NCBI RefSeq assembly: GCF_001514125.1
Contig: NZ_KQ948550.1
Coordinates: forward strand, 248,001-312,000
Length of the DNA: 64,000 nucleotides
Reading direction: 5' to 3'
Source of the DNA: Streptomyces longwoodensis
GTDB lineage: Bacteria > Actinomycetota > Actinomycetes > Streptomycetales > Streptomycetaceae
In this document: positions 56,612 to 64,000 of the stretch, piece after piece
How positions within the stretch are numbered: position 1 is the first letter of the stretch
Layout: each line of letters begins with the position of its first letter
Notes under the pieces: model-generated
Seen by the model: only the letters and a program-made list of their open reading frames with translations
What the model was told of the DNA's origin: nothing
Database searches by the model: none
Program-made: the position numbers and the translations under genes

Positions 56612-57529
56612 ATGCAGGTCTCACTACCCCCGAACGGGGGTGTGCGCGGCGCAACGACACGGCTCGGCCGCGGGGAGAGGGCGGAACAGGTGGCAGCAGA
56701 CGCGTCCGGAACCATGCTGATGCGCGGTGCGCTGGCGCGGCTGCGGCGCGCCACGGGACTGCCGGTCGCCTTCGGCGGGCTGGTGGAGCCCGGGCAGCGG
56801 CGGGTGCGCCTGAGCGAGCTGAGCGGCGCGGCCACCTTCGCGCTGCGCGGCCTCGCGGTGACCTCCGGCAACGGCCTGGGCGGCAAGACCCTGGCCCTGT
56901 CCCGGCCGTGCGCGGTGACGGACTACTCCCTGTCCCGGCAGATCAGCCACGAGTACGACGCGGCGGTCGCCGAGGAGGGACTGCGCTCGGTGGTCGCGGT
57001 CCCGGTCGTCGTGCGGCGCCGGGTGCGCGGGGTGCTGTACGGCGCGCTGCGCACCGCCCAGCCGCTGGGCGACCGCACGCTGGGCGCGGCCGTGGACGCG
57101 GCGCGCGACCTGGAGCAGGCGCTGGTCGTGCAGGAGCAGGCGCACGACCTGCTGGCGGCGGCCCGCCCGCGGGACACGCCGCCCGGGGTGCCCGGCCCGG
57201 TGCCGGGCTGGGAGCAGGTCCGCGAGGCGCACGCGGCCCTGCGCGCGCTGGCCCCGCGCATCACCGACCCCGCGCTGCGCGAGGAGCTGCTGACCGCGTG
57301 CGGCCTGCTGACGACCGGCGTGCCGGACGGCGGGGTGACCCTGGCCCCGCGCGAGCTGGACGTGCTGTCCTGCGTGGCGTCCGGCGCGACCAACGCGGTG
57401 GCCGCCGCCCGGCTGGGGCTGCGCCCGGAGACCGTCAAGGGCTACCTGCGCTCGGCCATGCGCAAGCTGGGCGCCCACACCCGGGGGGAGGCGGTGGCCG
57501 CGGCACGGCGGAAGGGACTGCTGCCCTGA
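56612..57529 (+). CDS. GAF-LuxR transcriptional regulator
   Basis: The 305-aa protein has a GAF-like sensor (about residues 45-170: LARLRRATGLPVAFGGLVEPG, DYSLSRQISHEYDAAVAEEGLRSVVAVPVVVRRRVRGVLYGALR) and a C-terminal LuxR helix-turn-helix (about 240-300: LAPRELDVLSCVASGATNAVAAARLGLRPETVKGYLRSAMRKLG). This design is typical of regulators of fatty-acid or aromatic acid use in actinobacteria, and it is divergent from the two acyl-CoA ligases, its probable targets. I take the ATG at 56612; GTG 56609 directly before it is equally possible. It has no obvious ribosome binding site. Confidence 0.85.
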   Translation: MQVSLPPNGGVRGATTRLGRGERAEQVAADASGTMLMRGALARLRRATGLPVAFGGLVEPGQRRVRLSELSGAATFALRGLAVTSGNGLGGKTLALSRPCAVTDYSLSRQISHEYDAAVAEEGLRSVVAVPVVVRRRVRGVLYGALRTAQPLGDRTLGAAVDAARDLEQALVVQEQAHDLLAAARPRDTPPGVPGPVPGWEQVREAHAALRALAPRITDPALREELLTACGLLTTGVPDGGVTLAPRELDVLSCVASGATNAVAAARLGLRPETVKGYLRSAMRKLGAHTRGEAVAAARRKGLLP

Positions 57530-57668
57530 TTCCGGACGGGTGACCGACGGACAGGTGACCGAATTTCTCCCCGCGGCCGCCTGTTATATCCCTCACCACA
57601 CCGTGCCTCCGAAATTCAATGAGACGTTGCCTAGAATTTGGCTCGAACACGACACACGGAGGGGAGCG

Positions 57669-60491
57669 GTGACCGTGCGACGGGACTTCCAGGAGTCTGC
57701 CCGATGCCGCTCCGACCTGGTCATCGGCCGGGACGAACTGGTGACCGCGGCCCGTGACCAACTGGCCCGCGGCGGCAGCGTGCTGCTCCACGGCCCGGCC
57801 GGAATAGGAAAGTCCACCGTCCTGCGCGCTTTGGCCGCGGATTACGGCGAGGCGGCGCGCGTGTTGCGCTGCTCGGCGACCGAGTCCGAATCGCACCTGC
57901 CCTTCCTGGCGCTGGCGGACCTGCTCGGCCTCGTCCTGGAGGAGGTGGCCGGCAAGCTCCCCACGGCCCAGCGCACCGCCCTGGAGTCGGCGCTGACCGG
58001 ACGAGGCGAATCGACTCTGCAGAACGACGGGCTCGCCCTGCGCCTCGCCGTGCTCTCCGCGCTGCGCGCCCTGGCCGCCGACGGCCCCGTCCTGGTCGTC
58101 GCCGACGACCTGCAGTGGCTGGACGCCGCCAGCGCCGAACTCCTCGGCTTCGCCGCCCGCCGGCTCGGCGACACCCCCGTCCAGCTGCTCTGCGCGGTGC
58201 GCACCGAGGGCCAGGAGTACGACCGCCACCTGCGCGCCAGTCCGCCGGACACCCTCGCCGTCCGCCTCGACCCGCTCTCCCGCGCCCAGATCTCCGCCCT
58301 GCTCGACCACCGCGGCTACACCGACCTGCCCCGCTCCACCGTCCGCGAGATCCACCGCACCAGCGGCGGCAACCCGCTGTTCGCCCTGGAGCTCGGCCGC
58401 GCCCTCGGCGAGAACCCCACCCCGCCGCGCCCCGGCGAGCCGCTGCCGGTGCCGACCTCGCTGCGCGCCCTGGTGCTCAGCCGCCTCGACATGCTCTCCG
58501 CCGACGCCCGCCGCACCCTGCTCGTCGCCAGCGCCGGCGCCCGCCCCACCCTGGGGCTGCTGCGCGCGGCCGGCCGCGAGAACGCCGAGGCCGAGACCAC
58601 CCAGGCCGCCGCCCTCGGCCTGCTCGCCACCGAGCCCGAGGGCCCCGCCGTACGGTTCGCGCACCCGCTGATCTCCGCCGCCCTCTACGCCGAGGCACCC
58701 GCGCGGGAACGGCGCGCCGCGCACGCGGCACTGTCCACCGCGGCCTCCGACCCCATCGAGCGGGCCCGCCACCTCGCCCTCGCCACCACCGGCACCGACC
58801 CGGACGTCGCCGCCCGCCTGGCCGGCGCCGCCGCCCTGGCCCGGGAGCGCGGCGCGCCCTCCGTCGCCGCCGCGCTCGGCCTGCTCGCCGCCCGGCACAC
58901 CCCCGCCGAGGGCACCCCGGGCCCCGACGAGCGGCGCCTGCTGGCCGCCGAGGACGCCATCACCGCCGGCGAGACCGACCTCGCCCGGGACATCGCGCAC
59001 GACGTGCTGGGCCGCGCCACCGGGGGGGCCGCCCGGGTGCGGGCCTGGATGGTGGTCATCGAGTCCGCCGGGCAGTCCCTCGGCGACGTCGACGCCGTCT
59101 TCCCGCAGGTGCTCGCCGACGCCGGCGACGACCCCCGGCTGCTCGCCCTGGTCCACTACCAGCTGGCCTGGCGTGGGCTGGTCGTCGAGGGCGACTTCGC
59201 CGAGGCCCGCCAGGAGGCCGCGCACGCGGCGGAGCTGGCCGCCCGCGGCGGCGACCGGCGCACCGAGCTGATGGCGCTGTCCTTCCAGGCCTCGACCGAG
59301 ACCCTGATGGGCCACCCGGACGCCCCGGCCACCATCAAGAAGGCCCTGCGCGAACCCCAGGACCCGTACGTGGCCTGCCACCACAACGGTGCCGGCGCCG
59401 CCCGCTTCCGCTGGCTGCTGATGAGCGACCAGCTCCCCGAGGCCCGGACGACCATCACCGCGCTGCTGCGCGAGGTGCGCCGGCGGGGCATGGTCGAGAG
59501 CGAGGTCCACTTCCAGCGCTTCCTCGCCGACACCGAGCTGCGCTCCGGGCACTGCGGGCGCGCCCTGGACCTGGCCCGCGAGAGCCTGCGTCTGGCCCGC
59601 GACTCCGGCATCGGGCTGGGCGCCTCCGCCATGCTCGCCTCGCTCGCCGAGGCGTCCGGCGGCGACGTCGACCGGGCCCTGGTCCTGGCCCGCGAGGCCG
59701 CCGGGCGGGCCGAGGAGGACGGCGACCAGATGTACCTCTCGCGCGCCCTGGCCGCCCTCGGCTACGCCCAGCTGGTCGCGGGCGACGCGGCGGGCGCGGT
59801 CGGCTCGCTGCGCCGGGTGCGCGAGCTGGAGCACGGCCTGGGCATCAACGACCCCGCGCGCGGCCGCTGGCAGGGCGACCTCGCCGAGGCGCTGGTGCGC
59901 ACCGGGGAGGTCGGCGAGGCGCAGGAGCTCATCGACGTCACCCGGGCGCACGCGCTGCGGCTCGGCCGGGAGAGCGTGCTCGCGGTGCTGGACCGCGCGG
60001 AGGCGCTGGTGCGGGCGGCGCGCGGCGAGACCGAGGACGCCGTCGACCGCCTGACGTCCGTCCAGGACCGGCTGGCCAAGCTGGGCTACGGCCTGGAGGA
60101 GGCCCGGGCCGCGTTCGCGCTGGCCCGGCTGCGCGCCGCCCCCGGGTCCGGCCCGGCGTCGTACGACGAGGCGGCCCGGCTGTTCCGGCGCTGCCGCGCG
60201 CTGCCGTGGCTGCGGCAGGTGGAGCGGGCCGCGTCGGCGGACGCGGAGCCGCCGGCCCCGGTGCCGCCCGCCGCGTCCGTGCCCGCGTCGGACGCGCTGG
60301 ACGGGCTGGCGGCGATGGAGCGGCAGGTGGCGGCGCTGGTGATGGAGGGCGCCACCAACCGGGAGATCGCCGCGCGCCTGTTCATCAGCGTCAAGACCGT
60401 CGAGGCCACCCTGACCCGTGTCTACCGCAAGCTCGGCATCCGCTCCCGCGTGGACATCGTGCGCCTGGCGGCGGGCCGGCACGCGACGTAG
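57669..60491 (+). CDS. LAL-type LuxR regulator with AAA ATPase domain
   Basis: The 940-aa regulator has a P-loop ATPase at the N-terminus: SVLLHGPAGIGKSTVLRALAADYG (Walker A, about residues 36-59), PVLVVADDLQWLDAASAELLGFA (Walker B, about 139-162), then a long TPR/helical region, and a C-terminal LuxR helix-turn-helix (about 875-935: AAMERQVAALVMEGATNREIAARLFISVKTVEATLTRVYRKLGIRSR). LAL regulators in Streptomyces commonly activate secondary metabolism or sugar use. The start GTG 57669 has GGAGGGG 5 nt upstream; the open frame reaches back to 57540 without a ribosome binding site. A TAGAAT-type -10 element lies at 57632-57637. No target is adjacent. Confidence 0.87.
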   Translation: MTVRRDFQESARCRSDLVIGRDELVTAARDQLARGGSVLLHGPAGIGKSTVLRALAADYGEAARVLRCSATESESHLPFLALADLLGLVLEEVAGKLPTAQRTALESALTGRGESTLQNDGLALRLAVLSALRALAADGPVLVVADDLQWLDAASAELLGFAARRLGDTPVQLLCAVRTEGQEYDRHLRASPPDTLAVRLDPLSRAQISALLDHRGYTDLPRSTVREIHRTSGGNPLFALELGRALGENPTPPRPGEPLPVPTSLRALVLSRLDMLSADARRTLLVASAGARPTLGLLRAAGRENAEAETTQAAALGLLATEPEGPAVRFAHPLISAALYAEAPARERRAAHAALSTAASDPIERARHLALATTGTDPDVAARLAGAAALARERGAPSVAAALGLLAARHTPAEGTPGPDERRLLAAEDAITAGETDLARDIAHDVLGRATGGAARVRAWMVVIESAGQSLGDVDAVFPQVLADAGDDPRLLALVHYQLAWRGLVVEGDFAEARQEAAHAAELAARGGDRRTELMALSFQASTETLMGHPDAPATIKKALREPQDPYVACHHNGAGAARFRWLLMSDQLPEARTTITALLREVRRRGMVESEVHFQRFLADTELRSGHCGRALDLARESLRLARDSGIGLGASAMLASLAEASGGDVDRALVLAREAAGRAEEDGDQMYLSRALAALGYAQLVAGDAAGAVGSLRRVRELEHGLGINDPARGRWQGDLAEALVRTGEVGEAQELIDVTRAHALRLGRESVLAVLDRAEALVRAARGETEDAVDRLTSVQDRLAKLGYGLEEARAAFALARLRAAPGSGPASYDEAARLFRRCRALPWLRQVERAASADAEPPAPVPPAASVPASDALDGLAAMERQVAALVMEGATNREIAARLFISVKTVEATLTRVYRKLGIRSRVDIVRLAAGRHAT

Positions 60492-60583
60492 GCCGGTCGT
60501 CGGGTCCGACCGAGGGTTTTCCCTGTCCCAAGTCCCTTAGGGGGTTCCCTCATTGGGGCGCGGGCGGGCCGGCCCTAGGTTGA

Positions 60584-60870
60584 GTGATGTGCCGCTCGCC
60601 CGGGCACACGGGGGGCCGGTCCCGCGGTCCCCGTGCACACGCTCCGCCCGCGCGACGCACCGACGACCACAGCACACGCCGATCCACTTCCGGCGACCGA
60701 GTCTCCTGCCAGGGCGACAGCGGCGGTCCCCTGTTCCTCGGGGGCGTCCTGGCAGGGATCACTTCCCGTGGCGCCCTCCGGCCCGCGCCACCGGGACGCA
60801 CGACTCCCGGGCATCACCCGGGTGACGAACCAGGGGGCGCTGCGGGCCTCCACGAGCGGCCCGCAGCGTC
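60584..60870 (+). pseudogene. trypsin-like serine protease remnant
   Basis: VSCQGDSGGPLFLGGVLAGITSRG (GDSGGP at 60713-60730) is the C-terminal active-site block of chymotrypsin-fold proteases, with the Ser nucleophile and oxyanion loop. Only about 43 codons precede it, so the His and Asp catalytic segments are absent. The expected C-terminal PGxxTRV strand appears in a different frame (LPGITRVTNQG, about 60797-60830), showing a frameshift. The gene therefore encodes no active enzyme. The flanking DNA 60492-60583 has no gene; it contains CCCTTAGGGGG near 60534, promoter-like for the lost gene. Together these explain the 420-bp gap to 60911. Confidence 0.7.
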
Positions 60871-60911
60871 CCCTCTCCACGTGCGGCCCCCGCCCCGCCC
60901 GGGCGGCGCGC

Positions 60912-62018
60912 TCAGGCGCGGACCGTCCCGAACCGGATGTCGTACGACGTCCCCGGGTGCATCACGGCCAGCATCCGCCCGGCCTCCTCGACGACCTCCC
61001 CGCGCGCCCGCCGCGTCAGCGGGTCGAAGGGCTCGACGACCAGGGCCTGCCCGTCCAGCTTCCACACGCCCGCCAGGAAGCCGTCGACGAGGAGCGTGCG
61101 GTACGCCTGGTTGCCCTGCCAGTGCCGGCCCCGGTGGGCCGGCGGGACGATCCGGGTCCGGTCGGCGTGGGACAGGAGCAGGTTGTCGAACTCGGGCAGG
61201 AAGCGCGGCGGGGCCGGGGTGTCCGGGTCGGGGCGCGGGGCGTCGGGCAGGTCGAACAGCTCGGTGCCGTCCTCGGCGCGGAAGGTGACGAGCCGGGACC
61301 GCAGCCGTTCGAACGCCTCGCGCAGCCGGGTCAGCCCCGCCCAGGTCTGCATGTCCTTCACCGAGGCGGGGCCGAACGCGGCCAGGTAGCGCAGGACCAC
61401 CGTCTCCGGCTCCGGGGCCGGTCCGGCCGGGCGGCCCAGCCAGTGCTCGGCGGTGGTCAGGGCGACCTGGCCGCTGCGGCCCCACAGCCCGCGCGGGGTG
61501 ACCTGGACGAGCGGGAGCCGGCAGCGGGCCGCGACGGCCAGGGACTGCGGGTCGGCGTCCGGCCACTCGGCGCCCAGCGCCGCGCGCAACTGCGCCATGG
61601 TGCGCGGCTCCTCCTCCACCAGCTCACATACGAGCGCGGCGAGCCGGTCGAGGTCCACGCCGGTCAGCCCTGTGCGGAAGGCGGCCAGCTCGCGGTCCCG
61701 GGCGGGCTGCACCAGCGGGCGCAGGGTGAGGCAGTCGTCGGCGGTGTGGGTGTGGATGGTCGAGCGCAGGGTGACGATGCGGACGACCTCGCGGTCCGCC
61801 ATCAGCTCCGAGAGCGCCTCGGGGGTGAAGCCGTCGAGGCGGGCGGCCAGCGCGTAGTACGGCGGCTTGACGTTCTGCGCCTGGAGTCCGACGAGGTGCC
61901 GTACGGCGGCCGCCGCGGTCGACGGGGAGCGGCGCAGCAGCAGTTGGCGCTCCAGGGTGGCGCGGTTGAGGGCGCGGGTGCCGAGCACGGGGGCCGGTGC
62001 GGACGTCGTCTTCGTCAT
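60912..62018 (-). CDS. winged-helix DNA-binding protein, AlkZ/HTH_42 family
   Basis: The 368-aa protein begins LNRATLERQLLLRRSPSTAAAAVRHLVGLQAQNVKPPYYALAARLDGFTPEALSEL (about residues 18-75), the first winged helix of HTH_42/AlkZ proteins. The second half has VLRYLAAFGPASVKDMQTWAGL (about 219-240), FLPEFDNLLLSHADRTRIV and RTLLVDGFLAGVWKL (about 312-326). AlkZ from a Streptomyces azinomycin producer removes crosslinked bases; the catalytic QxQ of AlkZ corresponds to LQAQN near residue 50, so glycosylase activity is possible. No toxin cluster is nearby. The start is ATG 62018. Confidence 0.82.
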   Translation of the reverse strand: MTKTTSAPAPVLGTRALNRATLERQLLLRRSPSTAAAAVRHLVGLQAQNVKPPYYALAARLDGFTPEALSELMADREVVRIVTLRSTIHTHTADDCLTLRPLVQPARDRELAAFRTGLTGVDLDRLAALVCELVEEEPRTMAQLRAALGAEWPDADPQSLAVAARCRLPLVQVTPRGLWGRSGQVALTTAEHWLGRPAGPAPEPETVVLRYLAAFGPASVKDMQTWAGLTRLREAFERLRSRLVTFRAEDGTELFDLPDAPRPDPDTPAPPRFLPEFDNLLLSHADRTRIVPPAHRGRHWQGNQAYRTLLVDGFLAGVWKLDGQALVVEPFDPLTRRARGEVVEEAGRMLAVMHPGTSYDIRFGTVRA

Positions 62019-62094
62019 GGACGGCACGCTAGCGGGGGTTGCGGACAGGTTCCGTCCGCGAGGCGGACGCGTCCTGACGGTCTCTTCCGGAGGT

Positions 62095-62811
62095 TCAGGA
62101 GCCCTCGCTGTCGAAGCTGTCGGCGGCCGGGTTGACCGGCCGGGGGGTGCCGGTGAGGTCGAGCACGAACAAGGGCACACCGAGGCGGTCGGCGCCGGTG
62201 CGGGCGTCGTCGGCGTACCCGGCGAGGGAGAAGTGGGCGCAGCGGGCCGACTCCGTCATGGCGGTGAGCCACAGGCACTCCACGTCCCGGAGCGAGGCCG
62301 GCCGCACGCTCGGGTCCACCAGCGCGAGCAGCCCGGGGGCCGCCAGCCCGATGCCGACGGTCGGCCGCTGGTCGGCCCGCCGGACGTCCCGGAACCCGAG
62401 CGCGCCCAGGTACAGCACGGTGGCGGTCACGGCGTCGAGGGCGGTGCGGATGACCAGGGGGTGCGGGGGGCGGCGGGCGCCGGGGGAGTCCGGCGAGGGC
62501 CGGGGCGCGGGCGCGGTGTCCGGGGCGGCGCCGCCCGGGTCCGCGGGCGCCGTTCCGGTCACCGGCAGGCGCAGGACCGTGCCGCACGGGCAGCCCAGCT
62601 CCGGGTGGGGCCACTGCGCGGGGCGGGCGCAGCGCGGGCAGGGCAGGGTGATCCACTCCTCGGCCCAGGCGCGGTGGGCCACCACGGCCGGGGGCGCCGC
62701 GCCGTCGACGAGCGGGGTGACGGTGGCCCCGCACGCGCAGGGCCAGGCCGGCACGGCGTACAGGCGCTCGCGTCGGCAGGCCGGGCAACGCACCGGCACG
62801 CTCTCGGACAT
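62095..62811 (-). CDS. zinc-ribbon protein with restriction-endonuclease-like C-terminal domain
   Basis: The 238-aa protein has four CxxC-like knuckles in its first 85 residues (CPAC, CACG, CPRC, CPCG), likely two zinc ribbons. A disordered Pro/Ala stretch (about 85-120) follows. The C-terminal domain (about 125-230) ends GVPLFVLDLTGTPRPVN and includes AVTATVLYLGALGFRDVRRAD and VECLWLTAMTESARCAHFSL. The spacing and the A-x-GVPLFVLDL strand recall Mrr-like nuclease folds, but catalytic Asp-Glu-Lys residues are not evident. The function is unknown. I start at ATG 62811, 202 bp from the divergent gcl gene. Confidence 0.6.
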   Translation of the reverse strand: MSESVPVRCPACRRERLYAVPAWPCACGATVTPLVDGAAPPAVVAHRAWAEEWITLPCPRCARPAQWPHPELGCPCGTVLRLPVTGTAPADPGGAAPDTAPAPRPSPDSPGARRPPHPLVIRTALDAVTATVLYLGALGFRDVRRADQRPTVGIGLAAPGLLALVDPSVRPASLRDVECLWLTAMTESARCAHFSLAGYADDARTGADRLGVPLFVLDLTGTPRPVNPAADSFDSEGS

Positions 62812-62912
62812 GGCCCACTCCAGGGCATCGCGGCGGACAGCGGTCCCATCGTGCTCCACCGGGCGCCGCCCTGTCCGACTCTTGACGGCCTTGGTCTACC
62901 CCCCTACATTGC

Positions 62913-62948
62913 TTCCAGATAGTAGAAGTTAGTTTCCGCTATACGGAA
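62913..62948 (+). promoter_or_regulatory. two IclR-type operator-like 15-mers upstream of gcl
   Basis: TTCCGCTATACGGAA (62934-62948) is a near-perfect palindrome with TTCCG/CGGAA arms, as in IclR/AllR operators. TTCCAGATAGTAGAA (62913-62927) is a weaker copy. Their starts are 21 bp apart, two helical turns, so two repressor units could bind the same face, 65-100 bp before the gcl start. Confidence 0.6.
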
Positions 62949-63013
62949 GTGCTGACCCTAGGGCGCGACGGGAGAGCTCATCCGGCAGCCGACAGTCGAA
63001 GCAGGAGTACGCG

Positions 63014-64000
63014 ATGGCTCGCATGACCGCTGCCCGTGCGGCAGTTGAGATCCTCAGGCGCGAGGGCGTCACGGCCGCGTTCGGCGTCCCGGGCGCGGCG
63101 ATCAACCCCTTCTACGCGGCGCTCAAGGCGTCCGGGGGTATCACCCACACGCTCGCCCGCCACGTCGAGGGCGCCTCCCACATGGCCGAGGGCTACACCC
63201 GCACCCGGCCGGGCAACATCGGCGTGTGCATCGGGACCTCGGGACCGGCCGGCACCGACATGATCACCGGCCTGTACTCCGCCATCGGTGACTCGATCCC
63301 GATCCTGTGCATCACCGGCCAGGCCCCGACCGCGGTGATCCACAAGGAGGACTTCCAGGCGGTCGACATCGCCTCGATCGCACGGCCCGTCACCAAGATG
63401 GCGGTGACGGTGCTGGAGGCCGCTCAGGTCCCCGGCGTGTTCCAGAAGGCGTTCCACCTGATGCGCTCCGGGCGCCCGGGCCCTGTCCTGATCGACCTGC
63501 CGGTCGACGTCCAGCAGACGGAGATCGAGTTCGACCCGGACACGTACGAGCCGCTGCCGGTCTACAAACCGGCCGCCACCCGCGCCCAGATCGACAAGGC
63601 GCTCGCCATGCTGAACGCCGCCGAGCGCCCGCTCATCGTGGCCGGCGGCGGGGTCGTCACCGCCGACGCGTGCGACCTGCTCGTGCAGTTCGCCGAGCTG
63701 ACGGGCGTTCCGGTGGTCCCGACCCTGATGGGCTGGGGCGCGCTGCCCGACGACCACGAGCTGAACGCCGGCATGGTCGGCCTGCAGACCTCGCACCGCT
63801 ACGGCAACGCGACGTTCCTGGAGTCGGACTTCGTCCTCGGCATCGGCAACCGCTGGGCCAACCGCCACACCGGCAGGCTGGACGTCTACACGGCCGGCCG
63901 CACGTTCGTGCACGTCGACGTCGAACCGACCCAGATCGGCCGGATCTTCGCCCCCGACTACGGCATCGCCTCCGACGCCGCGGCCGCCCTGGAGCTGTTC
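63014..64000 (+). CDS. gcl: glyoxylate carboligase, truncated by window end
   Basis: The first 329 residues of a glyoxylate carboligase are visible; the gene runs off the window. It joins two glyoxylate molecules into tartronate semialdehyde with CO2 release in allantoin/purine degradation. Diagnostic are [16 protein letters not shown] with Val51 where other ThDP enzymes have Glu, [42 protein letters not shown], and [37 protein letters not shown] lies 6 nt upstream of ATG 63014. Two IclR-type operator candidates precede it, consistent with control by an AllR-like repressor. It belongs to the same broad purine catabolic route as the xdh block at 26 kb. Confidence 0.95.
   Translation, partial: MARMTAARAAVEILRREGVTAAFGVPGAAINPFYAALKASGGITHTLARHVEGASHMAEGYTRTRPGNIGVCIGTSGPAGTDMITGLYSAIGDSIPILCITGQAPTAVIHKEDFQAVDIASIARPVTKMAVTVLEAAQVPGVFQKAFHLMRSGRPGPVLIDLPVDVQQTEIEFDPDTYEPLPVYKPAATRAQIDKALAMLNAAERPLIVAGGGVVTADACDLLVQFAELTGVPVVPTLMGWGALPDDHELNAGMVGLQTSHRYGNATFLESDFVLGIGNRWANRHTGRLDVYTAGRTFVHVDVEPTQIGRIFAPDYGIASDAAAALELF

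Noticed and set aside
57435..60482. 1,015-codon open frame antisense to the LAL regulator
   Set aside because: The sense frame carries Walker motifs and a LuxR domain; the antisense translation is compositionally biased and without motifs.

Overview
The window is high-GC actinobacterial chromosome, almost certainly Streptomyces. Nearly every third codon position is G or C, GTG and TTG starts are frequent, genes often overlap by 4 nt (ATGA/GTGA), and the proteins look typical of Streptomyces (alditol oxidase, DUF2637, PucR, LAL-type LuxR, MmyB-type XRE regulators). I see no rRNA, tRNA, CRISPR array, prophage or intact insertion sequence. About 60 protein genes are supported.

Region 1 (1-13.3 kb) mixes metabolism and repair. 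It holds a ROK-type regulator cut short, alditol oxidase (aldO), an exported phosphoesterase, an MFS/TolB-like pair and an unusual radical SAM enzyme. These are followed by a sigma-like membrane protein with an extracellular CBM2 domain, RsgA, and the alkylation-repair pair Ada-AlkA/Ogt. Region 2 (13.3-25.6 kb) is mostly regulatory and redox: LuxR and PP2C-like genes, pyruvate oxidase-like PoxB, an anti-sigma-type ATPase, a DUF2637 membrane protein, an iron-box-controlled FhuF-like reductase, and GntR and PucR regulators.

Region 3 (25.6-32.7 kb) is a purine catabolism block. PucR diverges from the three xanthine dehydrogenase subunits, an AzgA-type purine permease and the XdhC maturation factor. 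Its leader contains an 11-codon ORF with a very strong Shine-Dalgarno sequence, set between two short inverted repeats. Glyoxylate carboligase at the right edge, behind two IclR-type operator candidates, is the downstream end of the same general purine/allantoin route.

Region 4 (33.5-48.9 kb) is the most distinctive. Eleven tightly coupled genes encode an O-carbamoyltransferase, GmhA, GmhB, a fused HldE-type kinase/nucleotidyltransferase and seven glycosyltransferases, two of them GT9 (heptosyltransferase family). A UXS-like NDP-sugar decarboxylase and a polysaccharide deacetylase lie upstream, and a pyruvyltransferase and a DedA protein lie downstream. Together they predict a nucleotide-activated heptose (probably ADP-heptose) and a carbamoylated, pyruvylated heptose glycan or glycoconjugate in a Gram-positive organism. 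No HldD epimerase is visible.

Region 5 (49-64 kb) carries a DUF574-type methyltransferase, a beta-hydroxyacid-type dehydrogenase, and an XRE/MmyB regulator divergent from an SDR gene with a 170-bp MITE-like element between them. It continues with two overlapping acyl-CoA ligase genes, two LuxR regulators, a trypsin pseudogene, an AlkZ-like winged-helix protein, a zinc-ribbon protein and gcl, which runs off the window end.
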